A DNA stretch of 64,000 nt from Hyperoodon ampullatus (Eukaryota; Chordata; Mammalia; Artiodactyla; Ziphiidae), in the NCBI GenBank assembly GCA_949752795.1, contig OX457071.1, positions 23,110,800-23,174,799 on the forward strand, given 5' to 3'. Below are positions 10,764 to 21,500 of this stretch, in pieces. Within the stretch, counting starts at the first letter, position 1. Each line of letters begins with the position of its first letter. Under the pieces are notes generated by a model. The model had not been told where the DNA came from. It did no database searches and saw nothing but the letters and a program-made list of their open reading frames with translations. The translations under genes were made by a program, and so were the position numbers.

Positions 10764-13700
10764 ATGGGAATAGGAACATACATATCAATAATTACCTTAA
10801 ATGTAAATGGACTAAATGCTCCCACCAAAAGACACAGAGTGGCTGAATGGATACAAAAACAAGACCCATCTATATGCTGTCTACAAGAGACCCACTTCAG
10901 ACCTAGAGACACATACAGATTGAAAGTAAGGGGATGGAAAAAGATATTCCATGCAAATGGAAATCAAAAGAAAGCTGGAGTAGCAATTCTTATATCAGAC
11001 AAAATAGACTTTAAAATAAAGACTATTAGAAGAGACAAAGAAGGACACTACATAACGATAAAGGGATCGATCCAAGAAGAAGATATAACAATTGTAAATA
11101 TTTATGCACCCAACATAGGAGCACCTCAATACATAAGGCAAATACTAACAGCCATAAAAGGGGAAATCGACAGTAACACAATCATAGTAGGGGACTTTAA
11201 CACCCCACTTTCACCAATGGACAGATCATCCAAAATGAAAATAAATAAGGAAACACAAGCTTTAAATGATACATTAAACAAGATGGACTTAATTGATATT
11301 TATAGGACATTCCACCCAAAAACAACAGAATACACATTTTTCTCAAGTGCTCATGGAACATTCTCCAGGATAGATCATATCTTGGGTCACAAATCAAGCC
11401 TTGGTAAATTTAAGAAAATTGAAATTGTATCAAGTATCTTTTCCGACCACAATGCTATGAGACTAGACATCAATTACAGGAAAAGATCTGTAAAAAATAC
11501 AAACACATGGAGGCTAAACAATACACTACTCAATAATGAAGTGATCACTGAAGAAATCAAAGAGGAAATTAAGAAATACTTAGAAACAAATGACAATGGA
11601 GACACGACGACCCAAAACCTATGGGACGCAGCAAAAGCAGTTCTAAGGGGGAAGTTTATAGAAATACAATCCCACCTTAAGAAACAGGAAACATTTCGAG
11701 TAAACAACCTGACCCTGCACCTAAAGCAATTAGAGAAAGAAGAACAAAAAACCCCCAAAGTTAGCAGAAGGAAAGAAATCATAAAGATCAGATCAGAAAT
11801 AAATGAAAAAGAAATGAAGGAAACGATAGCAAAGATCAACCAAACTAAAAGCTGGTTCTTTGAGAAGATAAACAAAATTGACAAACCATTAGCCAGACTC
11901 ATCAAGAAAAGAAGGGAGAAGACTCAAATCAGTAGAATTAGAAATGAAAAAGGAGAAGTAACAACTGACACTGCAGAAATACAAAAGATCATGAGAGATT
12001 ACTATAAGCAACTCTATGCCAATAAAATGGACAACCTGGAAGAAATGGACAAATTCTTAGAAATGCACAACCTACCAAGACTGACTCAGGAAGAAATAGA
12101 AAATATGAATAGACCAATCACAAGCACTGAAATTGAAACTGTGATTAAAAATCTTCCATCAAACAAAAGCCCAGGACCAGATGGCTTCACAGGCGAATTC
12201 TATCAAACATTTAGAGAAGAGCTAACATCCATCCTTCTCAAACTCTTCCAAACAATATCAGAGGAAGGAACACTCCCAAACTCACTCTACGAGGCCACCA
12301 TCACCTTGATACCAAAACCAGGCAAGGATGTCACAAAGAAAGAAAACTACAGGCCAATATCACTGATGAACATAGATGCAAAAATCCTCAACAAAATACT
12401 AGCAAACAGAATCCAACAGCACATTAAAAGGATCATACACCATGATCAAGTGGGGTTTATTCCAGGAATGCAAGGATTCTTCAATATACGCAAATCAATC
12501 AATGTGATACACCATATTAACAAGTTGAAGGAGAAAAACCATATGATCATCTCAATAGATGCAGAGAAAGCTTTCGACAAAATTCAACACCCATTTATGA
12601 TAAAAACCCTGCAGAAAGTAGGCATAGAGGGAACTTTCCTCAACATAATAAAGGCCATATATGACAAACCCACAGCCAACATTGTCCTCAATGGTGAAAA
12701 ACTGAAACCATTTCCACTAAGATCAGGAACAAGACAAGGCTGCCCACTCTCACCACTCTTATTCAACCTAGTTTTGGAAGTTTTAGCCACAGCAATCAGA
12801 GAAGAAAAGGAAATAAAAGGAATCCAAATTGGAAAAGAAGAAGTAAAGCTGTCACTGTTTGCAGATGACATGATACTATACATAGAGAATCCTAAAGATG
12901 CTACCGAAAAACTACTAGAGCTAATCAATGAATTCGGTAAAGTAGCAGGATACAAAATTAATGCACAGAAATCTCTGGCATTCCTGTACACTAATGATGA
13001 AAAATCTGAAAATGAAATCAAGAAAACACTCCCATTTACCATTGCAACAAAAAGAATAAAATATCTAGGAATAAACCTACCTAAGGAGACAAAAGACCTG
13101 TATGCAGAAAATTATAAGACACTGATGAAAGAAATTAAAGATGATATAAATAGATGGAGAGATATACCATGCTCCTGGGTTGGAAGAATCAATATTGTGA
13201 AAATGACTCTACTACCCAAAGCAATCTACAGATTCAATGCAATCCCTATCAAACTACCACTGGCATTTTTCACAGAAGTAGAACAAAAAATTTCAAAATT
13301 TGTTTGGAAAAACAAAAGACCCCGAATAGCCAAAGCAATCTTGAGAACGAAAAATGGAGATGGAGGAATCAGGCTGCCTGACTTCAGACTATACTACAAA
13401 GCTACAGTAATTAAGACAGTGTGGTACTGGCATAAAAACAGAAAGATAGATCAGTGGATCAGGATAGAAAGCCCAGAGATAAACCCACGCACATATGGCC
13501 AACTTATCTTTGATAAAGGAGGCAGGAATGTACAGTGGAGAAAGGACAGCCTCTTCAATAAGTGGTGCTGGGAAAACTGGACAGGGACATGTAAAAGTAT
13601 GAGATTAGATCATTCCCTAACACCATACACAAAAATAAGCTCAAAATGGATTAAAGACCTAAATGTAAGGCCAGAAACTATCAAACTCTTAGAGGAAAAC

Positions 13701-14582
13701 ATAGGTAGAACACTCTATGACATAAATCACAGCAAGATCCTTTTGGACCCACCTCCTAGAGAAATGGAAATAAAAACAAAGATAAACAAATGGGACCTAA
13801 TGAAACTTCAAAGCTTTTGCACAGCAAAGGAAACCATAAACAAGACCAAAAGACAACCCTCAGAATGGGAGAAAATATTTGCAAATGAAGCAACTGACAA
13901 AGGATTAATCTCCAAAATTTATAAACAGCTCATGCAGCTCAATAGCAAAAAAACAAACAACCCAATCCAAAAATGGGCAGAAGACTTAAATAGGCATTTC
14001 TCCAAAGAAGATATACAGACTGCCAACAAACACATGAAAGAATGCTCAACATCATTAATCATTAGAGAAATGCAAATCAAAACTACAATGAGATATCATC
14101 TCACACCAGTCAGAATGGCCATCATCAAGAAATCTAGAAACAATAAATGCTGGAGAGGGTGTGGAGAAAAGGGAACACTCTTGCACTGCTGGTGGGAATG
14201 TGAATTGGTACAGCCACTATGGAGAACAGTATGGAGGTTCCTTAAAAAACTACAAATAGAACTACCATATGACCCAGCAATCCCACTACTAGGCATATAC
14301 CCTGAGAAAACCATAATTCAAAAAGAGACATGTACCAAAATGTTCATTGCAGCTCTATTCACAATAGCCCGGAGCTGGAAACAACCTAAGTGTCCATCAT
14401 CGGATGAATGGATAAAGAAGATGTGGCACATATATACAATGGAATATTACTCAGCCATAAAAAGAAACGAAACTGAGCTATTTGTAATGAGGTGGATAGA
14501 CCTAGAGTCTGTCATACAGAGTGAAGTAAGTCAGAAAGAGAAAGACAAATACCGTATGCTAACACATATATATGGAATTTAA
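10764..14582 (+). CDS. ORF2: L1-A ORF2p, endonuclease-reverse transcriptase (intact)
   Basis: A 1272-aa L1 ORF2 protein that nicks target DNA and reverse-transcribes L1 RNA at the nick. Residues 1-239 are the APE-like endonuclease. The expected active-site residues are present: N13, E42, Y114, D144 and N146 (GDFN), D204 (SRID), and D228-H229 (SDH). Each lies one position earlier than its human counterpart. The reverse-transcriptase domain carries FADD at 699-702, encoded at 12858-12869. The C-terminal zinc-knuckle-like motif CX3CX7HX4C is C1129, C1133, H1141 and C1146. The start lies 58 nt after the ORF1 stop, the usual arrangement, with translation thought to depend on reinitiation. No frameshift or stop is present, so this copy is coding-competent by inspection. 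Catalytic activity is inferred. Confidence 0.95.
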   Translation: MGIGTYISIITLNVNGLNAPTKRHRVAEWIQKQDPSICCLQETHFRPRDTYRLKVRGWKKIFHANGNQKKAGVAILISDKIDFKIKTIRRDKEGHYITIKGSIQEEDITIVNIYAPNIGAPQYIRQILTAIKGEIDSNTIIVGDFNTPLSPMDRSSKMKINKETQALNDTLNKMDLIDIYRTFHPKTTEYTFFSSAHGTFSRIDHILGHKSSLGKFKKIEIVSSIFSDHNAMRLDINYRKRSVKNTNTWRLNNTLLNNEVITEEIKEEIKKYLETNDNGDTTTQNLWDAAKAVLRGKFIEIQSHLKKQETFRVNNLTLHLKQLEKEEQKTPKVSRRKEIIKIRSEINEKEMKETIAKINQTKSWFFEKINKIDKPLARLIKKRREKTQISRIRNEKGEVTTDTAEIQKIMRDYYKQLYANKMDNLEEMDKFLEMHNLPRLTQEEIENMNRPITSTEIETVIKNLPSNKSPGPDGFTGEFYQTFREELTSILLKLFQTISEEGTLPNSLYEATITLIPKPGKDVTKKENYRPISLMNIDAKILNKILANRIQQHIKRIIHHDQVGFIPGMQGFFNIRKSINVIHHINKLKEKNHMIISIDAEKAFDKIQHPFMIKTLQKVGIEGTFLNIIKAIYDKPTANIVLNGEKLKPFPLRSGTRQGCPLSPLLFNLVLEVLATAIREEKEIKGIQIGKEEVKLSLFADDMILYIENPKDATEKLLELINEFGKVAGYKINAQKSLAFLYTNDEKSENEIKKTLPFTIATKRIKYLGINLPKETKDLYAENYKTLMKEIKDDINRWRDIPCSWVGRINIVKMTLLPKAIYRFNAIPIKLPLAFFTEVEQKISKFVWKNKRPRIAKAILRTKNGDGGIRLPDFRLYYKATVIKTVWYWHKNRKIDQWIRIESPEINPRTYGQLIFDKGGRNVQWRKDSLFNKWCWENWTGTCKSMRLDHSLTPYTKISSKWIKDLNVRPETIKLLEENIGRTLYDINHSKILLDPPPREMEIKTKINKWDLMKLQSFCTAKETINKTKRQPSEWEKIFANEATDKGLISKIYKQLMQLNSKKTNNPIQKWAEDLNRHFSKEDIQTANKHMKECSTSLIIREMQIKTTMRYHLTPVRMAIIKKSRNNKCWRGCGEKGTLLHCWWECELVQPLWRTVWRFLKKLQIELPYDPAIPLLGIYPEKTIIQKETCTKMFIAALFTIARSWKQPKCPSSDEWIKKMWHIYTMEYYSAIKRNETELFVMRWIDLESVIQSEVSQKEKDKYRMLTHIYGI

Positions 14583-14910
14583 AAAAAAAAAAAATGTCAT
14601 GAAGAACCTAGGGGTAAAACGGGAATAAAGACACAGACCTACTTGAGAATGGACTTGAGGATATGGGGAAGGGGAAGGGTAAGCTGTGACAAAGGGAAAG
14701 AGAGGCATGGACATATATACACTACCAAACGTAAGGTAGATAGATAGTGGGAAGCAGCCGCAGAGCACAGGGAGATCAGCTCGGTGCTTTGTGACCGCCT
14801 GGAGGGGTGGGATGGGGAGGTTGGGAGGGAGGGAGATGCATGAGGGAGGGGATGTGGGAACAGATGTATATGTATGACTGATTCACTTTGTTATAAAGCA
14901 GAAACTAATA

Positions 14911-14939
<29 letters not shown>
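14583..14939 (+). other. L1-A 3' UTR with G-rich tract and A-rich tail
   Basis: A short 3' UTR of about 330 bp. 14801-14858 is G-rich with several GGG/GGGG runs (able to form a G-quadruplex), a feature also known from other mammalian L1 3' UTRs. AATAAA occurs at the very end (about 14907-14912) and leads into the tail: about 20 A, one G, then 11 A. Confidence 0.85.
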
Positions 14940-14941
<2 letters not shown>

Positions 14942-14953
14942 GAATATACTACT
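14940..14953. repeat. L1-A target-site duplication, right copy
   Basis: An exact copy of 7636-7649 immediately after the A-rich tail. It marks the 3' boundary of L1-A. Confidence 0.93.
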
Positions 14954-17026
14954 ACCTTAAGGTCCAGGTCATAGTTAATTAAAGTCCATAGTGGTTTCTA
15001 TACTTCAAGAGATTACTTAAAGTTTCCAGGAAACAGCAAAGTTACTGAATAATCCCTTGGGCAGTTTGAAAATGTAATCAGATATGCAGACTAAATATTT
15101 AATTGGATTTCTTTTCTTATTACTCAAGCATTTCTACTTGAAACACCCATTTTATCTTCTCTTTGTTTAAAAAAAAAGTAATACCAATTTGAAATGCTAA
15201 TCAGTATTTTAACAACACTCTTACTGAAGTAAGTTTTGCACTTGGGCTAATGATTTGGCAATTGACCAATCTTGAAAATTGCTAAATTATTCAAAACAAG
15301 CTGTCTGTAACATAATAGTAGTGTCTGTATTCCTGAGGAAAGGAGCCACAACCCTCTTGGAGCTTATAAGCACATATAAAAAGTGTAGCAATTAAAAACA
15401 CTAGACCAGGTCATTTAAATTTTCATAGTAGTAACACACTATCAATGATCAGATCTTTTCCTTCACTGTTGTTAGATCTTTTGAAAATATAGCCTGTTAA
15501 ATACTCTACGATTCTGTTACATCCATCCATGTATTCTAATACATTGATCATATTCCAAAAAATAAGGAAATTAGCTTTATTCTAGATGGCTTAGCTCATT
15601 TTCAGAATAATGTACTCATAATTCCTGTGATTCTTCTCTTCTAGGAAGTTTTTGGAAGACATCATCACACTAAATCCATGCAGACATTTAAAGATGAACT
15701 TAACCTCAAGATTGAGTTCTTTCTTCAGAGAAAAATATACTTATTATATACATCTCTATATATAGTCTTTTCATATATAAAGTAATTTAATGTTTAAGTA
15801 TTCAGAGTTAATATAAAAGAAATGATAGTATTTGAACTTTTACAATACTGAATTTGATAGCTAACTACATATGTATTTAATTTAAAAATACTAAACATGA
15901 GGAAAGTTTCCTAAGCAGTGCCTGGAAGATTAAGATTGTAAGAATGAAACACTTCACATTTTCAGTTGTTGAAGGAACAAAGATAGATGAATTGAATATC
16001 CTGGTAATAGAGCTCATGGACTCTTTTTCCTAGAGGTCTCTAAACTGACATTTCTTTTTATATAATTATTTATTACCATTACAATGGCTATTATGGTCTT
16101 GGTAGTATATTCAATAAATTGTAATTACACTCTTTTTCAAATTTGTTGATAAAAAGACTTAGTCCCATTTTCTACAAATATTTTATTAAAGGCTAATTTG
16201 TCTACATATGAAGATGAAAGTTTAGAAATTTCTGTTTATTTTTTGGTATATATTGGAAGAGTTCAGTCACCTTAAGTTATAAGGTATTTCTAAGGTTATT
16301 CAATGCTTTTAATTTCTTTTAAGTTTATCCATTTCTAACTATATTTGAGTCAAATTTTTAATCAGATTTTTTACAAAAAAAAATAAGCTTTCATTCATCA
16401 CATATGGTATAGTTCTGACTTTTTGTAGATTATTCTGGAAGTTAATTAGGATTTAATCAATCAGTTTGATCCATTATCACCACAGGAAGTAACAAAAATA
16501 AAATATTTACAAATAAAGACATTATTAGAAATTAGAGCTGTACCATGGCAATTCTTAATCTTACTATAAATATGTAGTACAGATAACCTAGATATAGAGA
16601 AATACTGAAATCTAAAATAATAGACCTTATTACTTTACTAACTTCAGTGAGAAAACAAGAAAAAGGTTGACTAAAGCAGGAATTTTCTCATAAAACAGTT
16701 TCAACTGAGCTTAAACCAATGTTAATTGCATGTCCCCTAACATCCAACATTGGACAATATGCTGTGTCATTTCTAAGAGAATATTACAATATATATTAAT
16801 ACTTTATTCTACTTTTGCTATGCTAATTATTTCATGGCACATAATTAGCCTTTTGGAACCACAGCGATTAAAGTGAATCTTCTTCTTTTCTAAAGTCATG
16901 TCCCATCGCTTGCTTTTAGCTCACTTTCATATTGCTACCTTTAGTTAAAATTTCCTTTCCAATTAAAAAGGATTTTTATTGCTTTCGAAGATTGTGCAAA
17001 AACTATCTAAATATTACTAATCAAAT
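14954..17026. other. Unique AT-rich spacer, no gene seen
   Basis: The left part of the spacer between the two inverted L1s. I see no repeat or exon that I can name. Confidence 0.5.
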
Positions 17027-17139
17027 AATGAGTGCATAAGAACCTGCTGCATAGCACAGTGAACGCCACTTCACTGTACAGTAGAAACTAACACAATATT
17101 GTAAAACAACTATACCCCAATAAAAAAAAAATGAGTGCA
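17027..17139 (+). mobile_element. Very short 5'-truncated L1 3' end with TSD
   Basis: About 93 bp (17037-17129) matching the 3' tail of a cetartiodactyl L1 ('cctgctgcatagcacag', then 'gtaaaacaactatacccc' and AATAAA plus A-run). It is flanked by the 10-bp duplication aatgagtgca at 17027-17036 and 17130-17139. This is an extreme 5' truncation. Confidence 0.8.
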
Positions 17140-17769
17140 GTTTTTTGTATGACTTCAATTCTGATTACTATATAACCACAACATTTATAGCACAGTAGCT
17201 TAATTAGCCCTATATTAATTTAATCTAGAATTTTTACAAATACAGTACTGATTTAGCTCTTTTTACATTAACTTTAGAGAACTGATGTATCAATTTTCAA
17301 GGAGCATGTGGGTAGCACTAAAACAACTCTAACTCAATTTAACACACTTCTGGAAAATGTGTCAATTTTCTTTCACAATTTTTCATTCTATCTTCTAAAA
17401 TATATTTTCAAACTTTACATTCTGTAGTTTGTTGGACCAAAACAATAAGTAAAATGAAAGTATTTCTTTTCAACCTGCACATGTACTTCACTCTTGGTTA
17501 TTCCTACTCTAGGAACACGACCTGATGATCCTGCAGTTTCCTCTTATTACATATCTCTTAACAATACTGGTCTAACTGTGCCTATTGTTATACAGATACA
17601 CATGAATTGCCTTTGGAAATATCACTTTTATATGAAGATCAGGGAAGTTCTTATAGAAGCCTGTGACATCTGAATGCGGTTTTCAAGGTATTTTGTTTTA
17701 TTTTTGTTTTTCCTAGAAACTACAAGAGGAAAACATTAATATATAACTATCAACATCAACAATTACATT

Positions 17770-17990
17770 TTTAACAATTATTGAGAACTTAATTACATGC
17801 AGAGCAAAGCCTAAATCAGTTACATATATTAACTCAAGCATGAGGTCCTTTGAGATAGGCACTGTTATTATTGTGATTGTGTAATTAAGATAACTGAGCC
17901 ACAGAGACAATAAATTATGGGCCTATGTTCACATAACTAAGAGGTGAGAAGCTGGTATGCTAATTCAAAGTATTTGTCAAAGACTGCACT
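17770..17990 (-). mobile_element. MIR SINE, antisense
   Basis: A diverged MIR in antisense orientation. 'Catatattaactcaagc', 'gagataggcactgttattatt' and 'aactgagccacagagac' follow the order of the reverse-complement MIR consensus (start of decay block, 'gaggtaggtactattatt', 'aactgaggcacagag'). No TSD is visible. Confidence 0.7.
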
Positions 17991-18910
17991 ATTAAGAATA
18001 AAATATTTTAAACTTTTGTTATTATTCAAGGTTAGTTTTTATTTTTATCATTGTACATATTTGTACATATTCCTTAGTTCTAAAAGACTTACAAGAGAAA
18101 AGAGAACCTCTCAGCTCTACCTTTCCTCATCTGCATTCCCTTCAGAGACAAGAACTTTCAATTCCTTATGGTAATCTCTCTGAAACCCGTGTGTATCTGT
18201 CTTTGGGACTTAGTAGTGTGAAAGCAGTCAAGGTGTTAGTAGCATTGAATCTATTTTACTGTCTAGGTTTCTTAGTAATATAGTATTATAGCATTATTTC
18301 AATCTTTGCATATGACCATAGAATACTAAGTATATTAATTTTTAGACTTGGAAATCCTGCTTTCACTCTACACTTCAGTCACTGATCAAGTAAGGAGCTT
18401 TTATATTTTGCACATAAAAACATTTTATCCTGTTTTCAAGAAATTAAAATGGCTGTTTTGTGATTTTACATTTGTTAAAGTTTTAAGCATGTGCATCTGT
18501 TTACTGAAGCAGCTGCAATATATTTCATGGACCTCTAAGTAACCTATTTTCAGGAAGCTGTGTTAGATGATACTGTCTTTTTTATTTTGGACACCAAATA
18601 TAGTTTCCATGATGTAGTAAATAAAGCTATTCACAAATAGGAATAATTGGACAATTTTCATGATTGTTTTAGCATCATTTATAAAGAGGATATATTATCT
18701 ATATTCATTTATTGTCTGAAGAATATGGCTTATGAGGTTACTCTGTGAGGTGTCAGCCGCACCTGCGAGGTCTGTAGGAAAGGTAACATTGTTTGGAGAA
18801 GAGCTAGCTGACTCTGCTACATGATTGAAACTGCTTTTCTTTTTTTCAGATGAGATTAACTCATTTTTGTTTATCAATATCACATATATGATTGTACTGG
18901 GGTGTATTAT
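17991..18910. other. Unique AT-rich DNA, no gene seen
   Basis: No coding region, repeat family or RNA gene that I can support. Confidence 0.45.
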
Positions 18911-19412
18911 GTCACAGATGGTTACAAACTTAACAATGGTTTGACTTAAAATTTTCTGACTTTATGACTCTGTAAAAGCAATTCACATTCAGTAGAAACT
19001 GCTTCAAATTTTGAATTTTGATCTTTCCCAGGTTGGTGATATGCAGTACTATTCTTCTGTGACGTTGGGCAGCAGCAGCCACCACAGTTCCCAGGCAGCC
19101 TTGCAATCATGAGGGTAAACACCTGACACACTTAGAAGCATTCTGTACCCATCCAACCGTTTTTCACTTTCAGTACAATATTCAATAAATTACATGAGAT
19201 ATGAAACACTTTATTATAAAATAGGATTTCTGTTAGATTACTTTGCCCAACTGTAGGCTAATATGTGTTCTGATCTCCTTTAAGGTAGGCAAGCCTAAGC
19301 TATGATGTTCGGTGGTTAGGTGTATTAAATGTATTTTCCATTTATGATATTGTCAACTTTTGTTGGGTCTATCCAGATGAAACCCCATCACAAGTCAAGG
19401 GAAACCTGCATA
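18911..19412. mobile_element. Probable DNA-transposon-derived repeat with imperfect terminal inverted repeats
   Basis: About 500 bp that I recognise as an ancient dispersed mammalian repeat. The left end contains 'acagatggttacaaactt' followed by 'caatggtttgacttaaaa'. The right end contains 'aaccccatcacaagtcaag' followed by 'ggaaacctgcat'. The two ends are roughly inverted repeats of each other. The interior includes 'tatgatgttcggtggttag' and 'gtattaaatgtattttcc'. I do not name the family. It holds no transposase frame, so it is non-autonomous or decayed. Confidence 0.5.
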
Positions 19413-20129
19413 TTATGCTATTTTTTCTCCTTTATTATTTTTTCTTTAAATCCTTCTCTCTGTGAATTTTTCTTTTTCTTTTGTTTTGCAGAATAGTTTT
19501 TATTTTCCCTACTACTTAGTAATGTTTTGTTCTTGCAGTTATCTTTAGATTACAAAGTTGTATGGTACCTTTAACATTTTGTTTATTTAGGCAAAATTTA
19601 TAATTATCACTGAGGATCCTTACATTTTCCTCCATCACCTGTTTTGTCAATACTATTTTTTCTTGCTTTGCTTTCACTGTTCTATATGGTATGTGCTACT
19701 GCTTCGTCAACTTTAATTAATATTTTTGACATGCAGTTATTACCAAGTGGACCACTACAAAATTTATAGTTCCACAATTATTCCCTCTTTCTTCATCCAT
19801 TTTTTTTTCCATTTTTAGGGTTTAAATATTCACATCTGCTTAGTCACTTTAATTCCTACATTATGTCATACCTAAATATAGTCAGTTAAATATATACAGT
19901 ATTCAAAATCAGTATTTTCAGGGGGAGGGGATGGTATCCTAGTTATTACCTAGTTGCCTGATCTATGTCTGGAGTAATTTCTTCAAGAAAAGTTCATGGT
20001 ATCATATTCTTAAAGTTTTCTTTTTTTATAGACATACAAATGTAAATTGGAAGCTATGTTCTTTTAATATATTTAGGATATAATTTCATTCTTCAATAGT
20101 TTCCATTATGAAGTAGCTTGGAAAATTAT

Positions 20130-20575
20130 TCTCTATACATTATTTGCTCCATACAGAGAACTATACTCCCATGACCTTTGCCATGTGACTTTATAATTCT
20201 CCCCGAGTAGGCAGAATATACTTTCCCATCTACTTAATGTTGGCTGTGTTTTGGCTAATCGAGTGTTAGTTTATAAGACTAAAAGTAAACCTTTAAATGT
20301 GCTTGCATGATTTGGGTTGGCCTGTTGTGCTCCTATGACCTACCATAACAAGAGCATGCTCCAGGTAGCTGTTTCTGACAGTTATCTGGAATGGAGACAT
20401 GGAGTCAAGGTCACCTGAATGGAAGTCTGAAGTTCAGACTTGCCCAGCTGGTAAGGTGTGCCGAGGTCAGCTGAACCACAGCTGACCTACAAAGTCCATG
20501 AAATAGAAAAATATAGAAAGGCTGCAGTAAGCCACGGACATTTTTAAATGCTTACATACCAGAATTGAAGGAAAG
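20130..20575 (+). mobile_element. Ancient dispersed repeat (copy 1 of a family seen three times)
   Basis: Contains blocks I recognise as a dispersed mammalian repeat: 'ccatgacctttgccatgtgac', 'ccccgagtaggcagaatata', 'aatgtgcttgcatgattt' and 'acaagagcatgctccagg'. Partial relatives appear near 46585-46850 and 49860-50035. I could not name the family with confidence; it may be LTR-derived. Confidence 0.5.
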
Positions 20576-21129
20576 ACTGACTGACACACAATGTTTCTGT
20601 TAAACTGTCAACTATCTTTTTTGTCTTCTTTTATTGAACTTTTCTCCTTTCAGATTTTCTGACTGCTATAAGACTTTTTCATTGTCTTTTTATGTCAGCC
20701 ACTTCCTGTCATGTGTCTAGGAATTATTTTCTATATATTTATCCTTACTAGGGGCAGGGGAATTCACAGACTTTCTTGGGTCTTCAGATAGATGGTTTTT
20801 ACCAGTATTGGAAATTTTCACTCATGATATGCTTAGCTATTTGTTTCTCCCCTCATTTCTTCTCTCTATTCTCCCTATTTCTTCCCTATACTCTTCTATT
20901 TTTCACCATGTTTCATAAATATTTAATAATCTTTATTTCTATTTCAATGCCACCATGTGCTTCAGTTTGGATTTTTTTCCCCCTAATCTACATTCCACAT
21001 CAGGAATTTCCTTATAATTATTTTCTAACTTTTGTTAATCCATTCATATAATTTCAAATTTGTTTGAAAAGTTCGATTTTACTCTTTAAATAATCTCCTG
21101 TTTTTTCTTTGTATTCTCTAACATTTTTT
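20576..21129. other. Unique AT/pyrimidine-rich DNA, no gene seen
   Basis: A pyrimidine-biased stretch leading up to the 3' end of L1-B. No convincing coding or repeat signature. Confidence 0.45.
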
Positions 21130-21142
21130 TCTTCAAATCTTT
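21130..21142. repeat. L1-B target-site duplication, left copy
   Basis: The sequence tcttcaaatcttt matches 28443-28455 exactly. It adjoins the poly(T) that represents the L1-B A-tail. Confidence 0.9.
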
Positions 21143-21500
21143 TTTTTTTTTATTTTTTTATTTTATTTTTTTTATTAGTTTCTGCTTTATAACAAAGTGA
21201 ATCAGTCATACATATACATCTGTTCCCACATCCCCTCCCTCATGCATCTCCCTCCCTCCCACCCTCCCCATCCCACCCCTCCAGGCGGTCACAAAGCACC
21301 GAGCTGATCTCCCTGTGCTATGCGGCTGCTTCCCACTATCTATCTACCTTACGTTTGGTAGTATATATATGTCCATGCCTCTCTTTCCCTTTGTCACAGC
21401 TTACCTTTCCCCTTCCCCATATCCTCAAGTCCATTCTCAAGTAGGTCTGTGTCTTTATTCCCGTTTTACCCCTAGGTTCTTCATGACATTTTTTTTTTTT
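21143..21500 (-). other. L1-B 3' UTR with C-rich (G-rich on minus) tract and A-tail
   Basis: The 3' UTR is the counterpart of 14583-14939. The tract at about 21222-21283 is C-rich on the + strand, so the L1 strand is G-rich and G-quadruplex-prone. The tail is impure (A-runs broken by single T). Confidence 0.85.

Larger units (their letters stand above)
7650..14939 (+). mobile_element. L1: Full-length young LINE-1 (L1-A)
   Basis: A complete L1 of about 7.3 kb. It has a 5' UTR (7650-9790), ORF1 (9791-10705), a 58-nt linker, ORF2 (10764-14582), a 3' UTR and an A-rich tail ending at 14939. Both ORFs are open over their full length. It begins with GGAGCCGG, exactly as does the second full-length copy at 28442, so this is the true 5' end rather than a truncation. 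Perfect 14-bp TSDs flank it. It is nearly identical to L1-B, which implies that both belong to one young subfamily. By its features it is a candidate retrotransposition-competent element; activity itself is inferred. Confidence 0.95.

Noticed and set aside
10009..14314. Antisense frames over L1 ORF1/ORF2 (70-150 codons)
   Set aside because: Shadows of the strongly coding plus strand. Identical shadows recur at every L1 copy.
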